Shown here: in pieces, positions 1 through 5,209 of the stretch
Numbering within the stretch: the stretch's first letter is position 1
Layout of the letters: each line of letters opens with the position of its first letter
Assembly (NCBI GenBank): GCA_947470165.1
Contig: CANISN010000140.1
Location: forward strand, 1 to 5,209
Length of the DNA: 5,209 nt
Direction of reading: 5' to 3'
Origin: Burkholderiaceae bacterium
GTDB taxonomy: Bacteria > Pseudomonadota > Gammaproteobacteria > Burkholderiales > Burkholderiaceae
Notes under the pieces: generated by a model
Databases searched by the model: none
Told to the model about the DNA's origin: nothing
The model's input: the letters and a program-made list of their open reading frames with translations, nothing else
Made by a program: the position numbers and the translations under genes

Positions 1-5
1 AAATT

Positions 6-10
6 AGGAG
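6..10 (+). promoter_or_regulatory. ribosome binding site of pufA
   Basis: AGGAG lies 6 bases before the pufA ATG, which is ideal spacing for a strong Shine-Dalgarno site. It supports position 17 as the true start. The 16 bases before the gene are presumably the short gap between pufB, which would lie just outside the window, and pufA; that neighbour is inferred from the usual pufBA order and is not seen. Confidence 0.85.
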
Positions 11-16
11 AAGATT

Positions 17-223
17 ATGTGGAGAATTTGGAAACTGTATGATCCTTTGCGATCAATGGTTGTTCAAGGTGTTTTTCTGTTTGGTCTTGCAGCAATGATT
101 CACTTGATTTTGCTGAGCAGTGTTCGTTTTAACTGGTTGGATGGTTTAAGCCAAGCCCAGTTTAAGGCGATGGATGCAAAAACAGGATCTGCAACACCAC
201 CATCAGTTCCAGCAGCAAAGTAA
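17..223 (+). CDS. pufA: light-harvesting 1 (core antenna) alpha polypeptide
   Basis: This encodes the alpha subunit of the LH1 core antenna, a single-span inner-membrane protein that pairs with PufB, binds bacteriochlorophyll a and carotenoid, and encircles the reaction centre. The 68-residue product opens with [12 protein letters not shown], the typical LH1 alpha amphipathic N-terminus. One hydrophobic span covers about residues 13-36. His29, in the AxxxH context (Ala25 to His29), is the bacteriochlorophyll ligand. Trp40, 11 residues after it, matches the Trp that hydrogen-bonds the pigment acetyl group in long-wavelength LH1. The C-terminus (residues 53-68) is a Pro/Ala/Ser tail expected in the periplasm. 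The length is normal for the family. The start is fixed by a strong ribosome binding site. The gene precedes pufL by 85 bp, matching the standard puf order; identification is essentially certain. Confidence 0.97.
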   Translation: MWRIWKLYDPLRSMVVQGVFLFGLAAMIHLILLSSVRFNWLDGLSQAQFKAMDAKTGSATPPSVPAAK

Positions 224-240
224 TTTGTATAAAAAAATGG

Positions 241-284
241 TGAATAGGGTTAGGTTAAATAACCTTTTAGCTCAACCCTATTTA
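241..284 (+). promoter_or_regulatory. intercistronic hairpin between pufA and pufL
   Basis: Bases 241-251 pair with 274-284 (11 bp, one G-U pair; core AATAGGGTT/AACCCTATT). Bases 252-256 pair directly above them with 261-265 (AGGTT/AACCT, 4-nt loop 257-260), leaving an 8-nt bulge at 266-273. Together this makes a long imperfect stem-loop. No T-run follows, so it does not look like a terminator. In Rhodobacter capsulatus, hairpins in the same pufA-pufL gap protect the upstream pufBA segment from 3'-to-5' decay, so that much more antenna than reaction centre is made. The inverted repeat is seen directly; the stabilising role here is inferred from position and precedent. Confidence 0.75.
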
Positions 285-294
285 TCCATTCATT

Positions 295-300
295 GGAGAG
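295..300 (+). promoter_or_regulatory. ribosome binding site of pufL
   Basis: GGAGAG lies 8 bases before the ATG at 309 and selects it over the second in-frame ATG at 315. It sits 10 bases beyond the foot of the intercistronic hairpin, so the site should stay accessible when the hairpin is folded. Confidence 0.8.
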
Positions 301-308
301 CATAAAAA

Positions 309-1133
309 ATGGCCATGCTTAGTTTTGAAAGAAAGTATCGTGTTCGAGGCGGTACATTAGTCGGTGGGGACTTATTCGATTTTTGGGTGGGGCCGTTTTA
401 TGTTGGTTTTTTTGGTGTCACTACCGTTTTCTTTGCTTTTTTAGGCACCGCACTGATTCTGTGGGGTGCTTCACAGGGGCCTACATGGAACCCTTGGCAG
501 ATTAATATTGCACCACCGGATATTAGCTATGGATTAGGATTTGCCCCCTTATTGCAAGGCGGGCTTTGGCAACTGATTACGGTTTGCGCTTTAGGAGCAT
601 TCTTTTCTTGGGCCTTACGTGAAATTGAAATTTGTCGAAAGCTCGGCATGGGGCTTCATGTTCCTTTTGCCTACTTAATGGCGGTCTTCGCTTATTTCAC
701 TCTGGTAGTTATTCGGCCTGTACTGATGGGTGCATGGGGTCATGGATTCCCATACGGTATCTTGAGTCACTTGGATTGGGTTTCTAATACAGGTTACCAA
801 TACCTTCATTTCCATTACAACCCAGCGCATATGATCGCTGTGTCCTTATTCTTTGCAACTACCTTCGCATTGGTTTTACATGGCGGCTTAGTCTTGTCGT
901 CTACCAATCCACAAAAAGGTCAGTTTGTTAAAACCCCTGAACACGAAGACACCTTCTTTAGGGATGCGATTGGTTATTCGATTGGTACTTTAGGAATTCA
1001 TCGTCTCGGATTATTTTTAGCCTTGGCAGCAGTTTTCTGGAGCGCTGTTTGTATTGTGATCAGCGGTCCATTCTGGTCACGTGGTTGGCCTGAGTGGTGG
1101 GGCTGGTGGTTGAACTTACCAATTTGGCGTTAA
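309..1133 (+). CDS. pufL: photosynthetic reaction centre L subunit
   Basis: This is the L subunit of the type-II reaction centre, an inner-membrane protein with five spans that carries the active electron-transfer branch and the QB quinone site. The 274-residue product starts [15 protein letters not shown], the family's hallmark N-terminus. By comparison with Rhodobacter sphaeroides L (add 1 for the Met), the key residues are all present: His154 (accessory bacteriochlorophyll), His174 (special pair), His169 (hydrogen bond to the special pair), His191 and His231 (non-haem iron), Glu213, Asp214 and Ser224 (proton delivery to QB), and Glu105 (bacteriopheophytin hydrogen bond). Spans lie at roughly 33-56, 84-112, 116-140, 171-199 and 226-251. 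No residue needed for function is missing. The gene ends 14 bp before pufM and is surely co-transcribed with it. Confidence 0.99.
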   Translation: MAMLSFERKYRVRGGTLVGGDLFDFWVGPFYVGFFGVTTVFFAFLGTALILWGASQGPTWNPWQINIAPPDISYGLGFAPLLQGGLWQLITVCALGAFFSWALREIEICRKLGMGLHVPFAYLMAVFAYFTLVVIRPVLMGAWGHGFPYGILSHLDWVSNTGYQYLHFHYNPAHMIAVSLFFATTFALVLHGGLVLSSTNPQKGQFVKTPEHEDTFFRDAIGYSIGTLGIHRLGLFLALAAVFWSAVCIVISGPFWSRGWPEWWGWWLNLPIWR

Positions 1134-1138
1134 GAGGA
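1134..1138 (+). promoter_or_regulatory. ribosome binding site deciding the pufM start
   Basis: GAGGA begins right after the pufL stop codon and lies 9 bases before the ATG at 1148. It decides for the start giving MEYQNLF, the conserved PufM N-terminus, over an in-frame ATG at 1094 that lies inside pufL and would add 18 unrelated residues. Confidence 0.85.
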
Positions 1139-1147
1139 ATATATATT

Positions 1148-2170
1148 ATGGAATATCAAAACCTATTTACTCAAGTTCAAGTTGTCGCTCCACCGCATCA
1201 TGGAGTCCATATCGATCCACGTGATGAACGAGAGCGTTTTGGCGAGCCAGCCCTGATTCATTTATTTGGACGTCTAGGCAATGCGCAGTTAGGGCCAATT
1301 TATTTGGGTGGCTTAGGCATCGCGTCTTTATTTTTTGGCATTATTGCAATTCAGATTATGGGTTGGAATATGTTGGCTTCGGTTAATTGGAGCCCAATCG
1401 AATTTGTACGCCAATTATTCTGGCTATCTTTAGACCCACCTCTACCTAAGCATGGACTGTCTTTGTTCATGCCGCTCAATGAGGGTGGTTGGTGGATGAT
1501 GGCAGGCTTCTTCCTGACAGTCTCGATCTTATTATGGTGGGCAAGAATGTATCGCCGGGCTATTGCCTTGGGTATGGGTACTCATATTGCCTGGGGCTTC
1601 TTAGCGGCTATCTGGTTATATCTCGTGTTAGGATTTATTCGTCCCATCATGATGGGTAGCTGGAGTGAGGCCGTTCCATTTGGGGTCTTTTCGCACCTAG
1701 ATTGGACTGCTGCTTTCTCATTACGTTATGGCAATTTATTCTATAACCCCTTTCACATGCTCTCGATTGTCTTCCTGTATGGATCAGCACTCTTATTTGC
1801 TATGCATGGCGCAACCATTTTGGCAGTCAGCCGCTTTGGTGGTGAACGTGAAATTGAACAAATTGTTGATCGCGGTACCGCTTCAGAAAGAGCTGCATTA
1901 TTTTGGAGATGGACTATGGGCTTTAATGCCACGATGGAATCGATTCACCGTTGGGCTTGGTGGTTTGCAGTGCTAACCCCACTAGTTGGTGGTATCGGCA
2001 TTTTGCTGACCGGCACCGTAGTGGATAACTGGTATTTATGGGCAGTGAAACACGATGTTGCACCTGCTTATCCCTATGTTTTTGGTACCCCAATACCTGA
2101 CCCAGCTACTTCAGGATTTATACCACCTGCAGCACCAGCTGCACCTGTAATTACAGGAGTTAAGCCATGA
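1148..2170 (+). CDS. pufM: photosynthetic reaction centre M subunit
   Basis: This is the M subunit of the type-II reaction centre, the partner of PufL, which holds the QA site and shares the special pair and iron. From the ATG at 1148 the product has 340 residues. It aligns without gaps by eye to Rhodobacter sphaeroides M (plus 1 for Met) through the core: His183 (accessory bacteriochlorophyll), His203 (special pair), His220, Glu235 and His267 (non-haem iron), Trp253, Thr223 and Ala261 (QA pocket), and Tyr211 (electron-transfer tyrosine). There are five membrane spans, roughly at 54-77, 111-138, 143-168, 199-226 and 263-287. Beyond about residue 304 it carries a C-terminal extension of some 35 residues rich in Pro and Ala, absent from R. 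sphaeroides M. Such extensions are known in reaction centres that bind a tetrahaem cytochrome and they contact it. The stop overlaps the pufC start (ATGA), implying translational coupling. Confidence 0.99.
   Translation: MEYQNLFTQVQVVAPPHHGVHIDPRDERERFGEPALIHLFGRLGNAQLGPIYLGGLGIASLFFGIIAIQIMGWNMLASVNWSPIEFVRQLFWLSLDPPLPKHGLSLFMPLNEGGWWMMAGFFLTVSILLWWARMYRRAIALGMGTHIAWGFLAAIWLYLVLGFIRPIMMGSWSEAVPFGVFSHLDWTAAFSLRYGNLFYNPFHMLSIVFLYGSALLFAMHGATILAVSRFGGEREIEQIVDRGTASERAALFWRWTMGFNATMESIHRWAWWFAVLTPLVGGIGILLTGTVVDNWYLWAVKHDVAPAYPYVFGTPIPDPATSGFIPPAAPAAPVITGVKP
2155..2159 (+). promoter_or_regulatory. ribosome binding site of pufC inside pufM
   Basis: AGGAG, within the last codons of pufM, lies 7 bases before the pufC ATG at 2167. 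Well-spaced initiation combined with the ATGA overlap suggests efficient translation of pufC coupled to pufM, in keeping with 1:1 assembly of cytochrome and reaction centre. Confidence 0.8.
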
Positions 2171-3234
2171 AGCAATTGAGAAAATTTCTGATATTGCCGG
2201 CTCTACTGGCAAGTGTTCTGGTGCTATCAGGCTGTGAGAGACCGCCAATAGAAGCGGTTCAGCATGGCTTCCGTGGAACGGGTATGGATTTAATTTACAA
2301 CCCGCGTACATTGGCTGAGCAAGCTGAAAAAAATACAGTTCCCGTGTCATATGGACTAGCCCCAGCAGATGGACCAAAAGCAGGGGCTGTATATCAAAAT
2401 GTGAAGGTACTCAATAATTTGAGCGTAGCTCAATTTACTTCATTCATGGTCACCATGACGAGTTGGGTTGCTCCAGAGCAAGGCTGTAGTTATTGCCATA
2501 ACGCGGCAAACTTTGCGGATGACTCGCTGTATACAAAGCAAGTTGCGCGTAATATGATTTTGATGACACAACGAGTTAATACTCAATGGCAAGACCACGT
2601 CGCTCAGACTGGTGTAACTTGCTACACCTGTCATCGCGGTAAAAATATTCCTGAGCAAGTTTGGTTCAAAGAGCCAAAACAACAAACAGGCAATGGTCTT
2701 CTGGGTAATAAGGACGGACAAAATAGTCCGGTTAGCGCTTCCGGTTATTCATCTCTACCAAATGCGTATTTCGATCAATACCTCTCGAAATCTAGCAATA
2801 TCAGAGTGGCGGGAGATACAGCATTGCCAACTGGTAATAAGCACAGCATTAATGAGACTGAATCAACTTATGGTTTGATGATGCATTTCTCAAAATCATT
2901 GGGTGTTAATTGCACATACTGTCACAATAGCCGCAATTTCTCTTCTTGGGAGGAGAGCCCTCCACAAAGAGCTAAGGCTTGGTATGCGATTCGGATGGCA
3001 CAAGATATCAATAATAACTATATGGAGCCTATTCAGAAGTTATTTCCTCCGCATCGTTTAGGTCCAACGGGCGATGTTGCTAAAGCCAATTGTGGAACCT
3101 GTCACCAAGGTGCTTACAAGCCGCTTTATGGTGTATCGATGTTGTCGGATTATCCTTTTTTAACTGGACCCGCTAAGGCGACTCAGAAATCAAAAGATTC
3201 TGCTCCTCCGGCGAAATCAGTGGCAATGAAGTAA
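2167..3234 (+). CDS. pufC: reaction-centre-bound tetrahaem cytochrome c subunit
   Basis: This periplasmic c-type cytochrome is docked on the L/M core and passes electrons from soluble carriers to the photo-oxidised special pair. The 355-residue product has a lipoprotein signal: basic N-terminus, hydrophobic stretch 7-20 and lipobox LSGC with Cys23 as the lipidated residue. Four CxxCH haem sites are at 107-111, 152-156, 249-253 and 309-313. Axial ligands can be assigned because their distances from each haem motif equal those in Blastochloris viridis: Met94 (haem 1), Met130 (haem 2), Met238 (haem 3) and His144 (second His on haem 4). The segment between haems 2 and 3 (157-248) is the least conserved-looking part. 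The tail after residue 335 is Lys/Ala/Pro/Ser-rich. The set is complete, so a functional cytochrome is expected, which needs the c-type maturation system encoded elsewhere. Confidence 0.98.
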   Translation: MKQLRKFLILPALLASVLVLSGCERPPIEAVQHGFRGTGMDLIYNPRTLAEQAEKNTVPVSYGLAPADGPKAGAVYQNVKVLNNLSVAQFTSFMVTMTSWVAPEQGCSYCHNAANFADDSLYTKQVARNMILMTQRVNTQWQDHVAQTGVTCYTCHRGKNIPEQVWFKEPKQQTGNGLLGNKDGQNSPVSASGYSSLPNAYFDQYLSKSSNIRVAGDTALPTGNKHSINETESTYGLMMHFSKSLGVNCTYCHNSRNFSSWEESPPQRAKAWYAIRMAQDINNNYMEPIQKLFPPHRLGPTGDVAKANCGTCHQGAYKPLYGVSMLSDYPFLTGPAKATQKSKDSAPPAKSVAMK

Positions 3235-3253
3235 TCTAAAGATTGATCTAACC

Positions 3254-3289
3254 AATAGCGTCATAAGGTGAATATGACGCTATTTTTTT
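3254..3289 (+). terminator. rho-independent terminator of the puf operon
   Basis: AATAGCGTCATA (3254-3265) pairs perfectly with TATGACGCTATT (3273-3284), a 12-bp stem closed by a 7-nt loop (3266-3272). The stem merges into a run of seven T (3283-3289). It begins 19 bases after the pufC stop. The T-run appears only on the + strand side, so it works for puf transcripts and not for reverse transcription. It marks the 3' end of the main puf message and probably protects it from exonucleases. Confidence 0.93.
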
Positions 3290-3305
3290 GTAGAAAAGTT
3301 GGTTT

Positions 3306-3310
3306 GAGGA
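3306..3310 (+). promoter_or_regulatory. poorly spaced purine-rich site before crtI
   Basis: GAGGA is the only Shine-Dalgarno-like sequence before crtI, but just one base separates it from the ATG at 3312, against the usual 5-9. Upstream in the same frame a TAG (3291-3293) comes before any other start codon. Downstream, the dinucleotide-binding motif begins within about 15 codons, leaving no better start. Initiation is therefore probably weak or of unusual type. Confidence 0.5.
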
Positions 3311-3311
3311 A

Positions 3312-4829
3312 ATGCTAAAAAAAGCTGACTTTAAGGAAGATGAAACATCTACTGCCATTGTGATTGGAAGTGGATTTGGTGGATTAGCAGCCGCCATTCG
3401 TTTGTCTTGTAAGGGCTACAAAGTCATTGTTATAGAAAAGCTAGATGCACCCGGTGGTAGAGCATACGTACATCATCGGGACGGATTTACATTTGATGCA
3501 GGGCCAACCATCATTACTGCGCCATTCCTACTCGAAGAATTATGGAAATTATGCGGCAAGAAGATGTCAGATGATGTTGATCTACGCTTAATGGATCCCT
3601 TTTATCGGATCCGTTTTGATGACGGCACTCACTTTGATTACACCGGTGATCCAGCCAGAATGCGCACTGAAGTTGCTAAGTTTGCACCAGAAGACTTGCC
3701 AGGTTACGAGCAATTTTTGGCAGAAGCAGAAAAATGCTACAAGCTTGGATTTCAGGAGCTGAGTTCGACTGCATTTGACTCGATTGGTGATTTAATTCGT
3801 GCAATTCCATCGATGATTAAGATGCGGGCTTGGGAGAGTATCTATAAATTAGTTGCACGCCATTTAAAGAACGACAAGATACGTCAAGTGATGAGTTTTC
3901 ATCCACTTTTAATTGGTGGCAATCCTTTTTCAGTTACTGCAGTTTATGCACTCATCAACTCCTTGGAGCGACGCCATGGGGTTCATTCTGCAATGGGTGG
4001 AACCGGCTCTTTAATTAAAGGCTTGGCTGGTTTATTGGCTGGTAGAGGAGTGGAAATTCGCCTGCACTCTGAGGTGAAACGCATTGAAGTAGAGGATGGC
4101 AAGGCTCAGGGTGTCACCCTAGCCAATGGTGAATTTATTCCCTCAGACATTGTGGTATCCAATGCGGATGCTGCTTGGACTTATCAAAAACTCATCGCCC
4201 CAGAACATCGGAAAGTGTGGACCGACGCTAAGGTCAATAAGAGCAAATACTCGATGAGTCTTTTTGTTTGGTACTTTGGTACAGACAAGCAATATCCTGA
4301 CGTGCCTCACCATATGATCTTGTTGGGTCCCCGCTATAAAGCGCTATTAACCGATATTTTCAAGAAACATGTGCTAGCAGACGACTTTAGTCTGTATTTA
4401 CATAGACCAACTGCTACTGACCCCTCCCTTGCACCCGCTGGCGGCGATGCATTCTATGTGTTGGCGCCAGTACCGAATTTAGAAAGCGGTACGGATTGGG
4501 CCAAGGAGGCTGAGCCCTATCGCCAAGCAATTGCTAAGTACTTAGATGAAAGTGTTTTACCTGGATTTGAGAAGCATCTTAAAACATCCTTTCTCATGAC
4601 ACCTCAAGATTTTCAGGATCGCCTCTTGTCAGTTAAAGGTGCCGCATTTGGCTTTGAACCACTCTTACTTCAGAGTGCCTGGTTTAGACCGCACAATCGT
4701 AGCGAAGATGTCAAAGGTCTTTATATGGTTGGAGCTGGAACTCATCCAGGTGCGGGTATCCCCGGTGTTTTATCTTCTGCAAAAGCATTAATGTCCGTAG
4801 TAGCTGAACCGAGAAAAGCCCTAGCATGA
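3312..4829 (+). CDS. crtI: phytoene desaturase (bacterial CrtI type)
   Basis: This FAD-dependent, membrane-associated enzyme introduces double bonds into phytoene to give neurosporene or lycopene. The 505-residue product has the family's usual length. The N-terminal dinucleotide-binding fold is clear: GSGFGG at 19-24 (GxGxxG), the acidic strand-end residue Glu42, then GGR at 48-50 and DAGPT at 62-66. The C-terminal signature of bacterial phytoene dehydrogenases (about 469-491, with VGAGTHPGAGIPG at its core) closes the FAD site. CrtD and other carotenoid desaturases or ketolases share these motifs. The assignment as crtI rests on overall resemblance and on crtB overlapping its stop by ATGA, the common crtIB pair. 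The number of desaturation steps cannot be read from sequence. The gene starts 22 bp after a strong terminator and has a poorly spaced ribosome site. Confidence 0.94.
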   Translation: MLKKADFKEDETSTAIVIGSGFGGLAAAIRLSCKGYKVIVIEKLDAPGGRAYVHHRDGFTFDAGPTIITAPFLLEELWKLCGKKMSDDVDLRLMDPFYRIRFDDGTHFDYTGDPARMRTEVAKFAPEDLPGYEQFLAEAEKCYKLGFQELSSTAFDSIGDLIRAIPSMIKMRAWESIYKLVARHLKNDKIRQVMSFHPLLIGGNPFSVTAVYALINSLERRHGVHSAMGGTGSLIKGLAGLLAGRGVEIRLHSEVKRIEVEDGKAQGVTLANGEFIPSDIVVSNADAAWTYQKLIAPEHRKVWTDAKVNKSKYSMSLFVWYFGTDKQYPDVPHHMILLGPRYKALLTDIFKKHVLADDFSLYLHRPTATDPSLAPAGGDAFYVLAPVPNLESGTDWAKEAEPYRQAIAKYLDESVLPGFEKHLKTSFLMTPQDFQDRLLSVKGAAFGFEPLLLQSAWFRPHNRSEDVKGLYMVGAGTHPGAGIPGVLSSAKALMSVVAEPRKALA

Positions 4830-5209
4830 GTCAAAATATTAAAGATCTTCAAGAGTGTGTAGCAACTATGCGAGATGGTTCAAAGTCCTTCTTCGCCGCC
4901 TCAAGAATTTTGCCTCAGAGAGTCAGAGATCCTGCAACTGCGCTCTATGCATTTTGTCGGATTACCGATGATGTTGCTGATGCAGTAGATGCAGAACCTG
5001 ATGCTATTCCTAAATTACGCGAGCGTCTTGATCGAATCTATCAAGGTATACCAGATGATATTGCTGCTGATCGTGCTTTATCGATAGTCGTTAAAGAATT
5101 TGATTTGCCCATCAGCTTGCCCCTAGCATTAATTGAGGGCTATGAGTGGGATACCAAATTTAGAACTTATGACAGCTTGGAAGATCTACTAGATTACTGC
5201 GCACGAGTT
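4826..5209 (+). CDS. crtB: phytoene synthase, 5' part (cut by window end)
   Basis: Phytoene synthase joins two geranylgeranyl diphosphates into phytoene, the first committed step of C40 carotenoids. Only the first 128 codons are present, with the frame open to the window edge; the family is usually about 300-350 residues. The visible part contains GSKSFFAAS (18-26) with the conserved Ser/Phe core, then the YAFCRITDDVAD segment (41-52) whose DDxxD (48-52) binds the Mg-diphosphate of the substrate. The second Asp-rich motif would lie past the edge. The ATG overlaps the crtI stop as ATGA. No good ribosome site precedes it (only weak purines at 4811-4818), so translation is likely coupled to crtI. 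A squalene or dehydrosqualene synthase relative is unlikely given the crtI partner. Confidence 0.95.
   Translation, partial: MSQNIKDLQECVATMRDGSKSFFAASRILPQRVRDPATALYAFCRITDDVADAVDAEPDAIPKLRERLDRIYQGIPDDIAADRALSIVVKEFDLPISLPLALIEGYEWDTKFRTYDSLEDLLDYCARV

Noticed and set aside
241..284. The pufA-pufL hairpin read as a transcription terminator
   Set aside because: No T-run follows the stem and pufL has no room for a clear promoter of its own; a processing or stabilising role fits better.
1094..1147. In-frame upstream ATG that would extend PufM by 18 residues into pufL
   Set aside because: The added residues do not resemble PufM N-termini, whereas MEYQNLF at 1148 does and has its own ribosome binding site at 1134-1138.
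1728..1976. 82-codon open frame within pufM
   Set aside because: It lies wholly inside pufM in another frame, shows no recognisable domain and looks like a shadow of conserved coding sequence.
2111..2721. Two reverse-strand open frames across the pufM end and pufC
   Set aside because: They are antisense to strongly conserved cytochrome coding sequence, with no recognisable protein features; chance frames.
2715..2730. Small hairpin CGGAC-AAAATA-GTCCG inside pufC
   Set aside because: A 5-bp stem within coding sequence with no T-run after it; readily expected by chance.
3100..3118. TGT...ACA palindrome-like pair resembling a PpsR/CrtJ site upstream of crtI
   Set aside because: The spacing is 13 bases, not the 12 of the TGT-N12-ACA consensus, and the bases are dictated by the fourth haem motif of pufC.

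Overview
The window is an uninterrupted stretch of a proteobacterial photosynthesis gene cluster, with every gene on the + strand. It contains pufA (LH1 alpha), pufL and pufM (the two reaction-centre core subunits), pufC (the tetrahaem cytochrome bound to the reaction centre), crtI (phytoene desaturase) and the first 128 codons of crtB (phytoene synthase). All identifications rest on recognisable family sequence and on pigment-, iron- and haem-ligand residues found at the expected places. pufB is expected just upstream of base 1 and the rest of crtB just past base 5209; neither is visible.

The organism makes a type-II (quinone-type) reaction centre of purple-bacterial kind. The moderately low GC content (mid-40s percent by eye), a PufC-bearing puf operon and crtIB directly downstream of it would fit a freshwater betaproteobacterium, for example an aerobic anoxygenic phototroph such as Polynucleobacter. 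This assignment is an inference from general impression, not from a search.

Layout: 1-16 is a leader with the pufA ribosome binding site. pufA occupies 17-223. An 85-bp gap follows, with a long imperfect hairpin (241-284) in the place where other puf operons carry an mRNA-stabilising structure. pufL (309-1133) and pufM (1148-2170) are 14 bp apart. pufM and pufC (2167-3234) overlap by ATGA. A 12-bp perfect stem with a T-run (3254-3289) is a textbook intrinsic terminator closing the puf operon. crtI (3312-4829) begins only 22 bp after the T-run, and crtB (4826 onward) overlaps crtI by ATGA.

Functionally, LH1 alpha pairs with LH1 beta and bacteriochlorophyll around the core. PufL/PufM separate charge across the membrane and reduce quinone. 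PufC, a periplasmic lipoprotein, re-reduces the oxidised special pair. CrtB condenses geranylgeranyl diphosphate to phytoene and CrtI desaturates it, feeding carotenoids to the same pigment-protein complexes. I see no sign of an undescribed system: no mobile element, CRISPR array, RNA gene, frameshift or foreign insertion. The points worth a second look are regulatory (the pufA-pufL hairpin, the terminator pressed against crtI, the odd crtI initiation site) and structural (Pro/Ala-rich tails on three successive Puf proteins).
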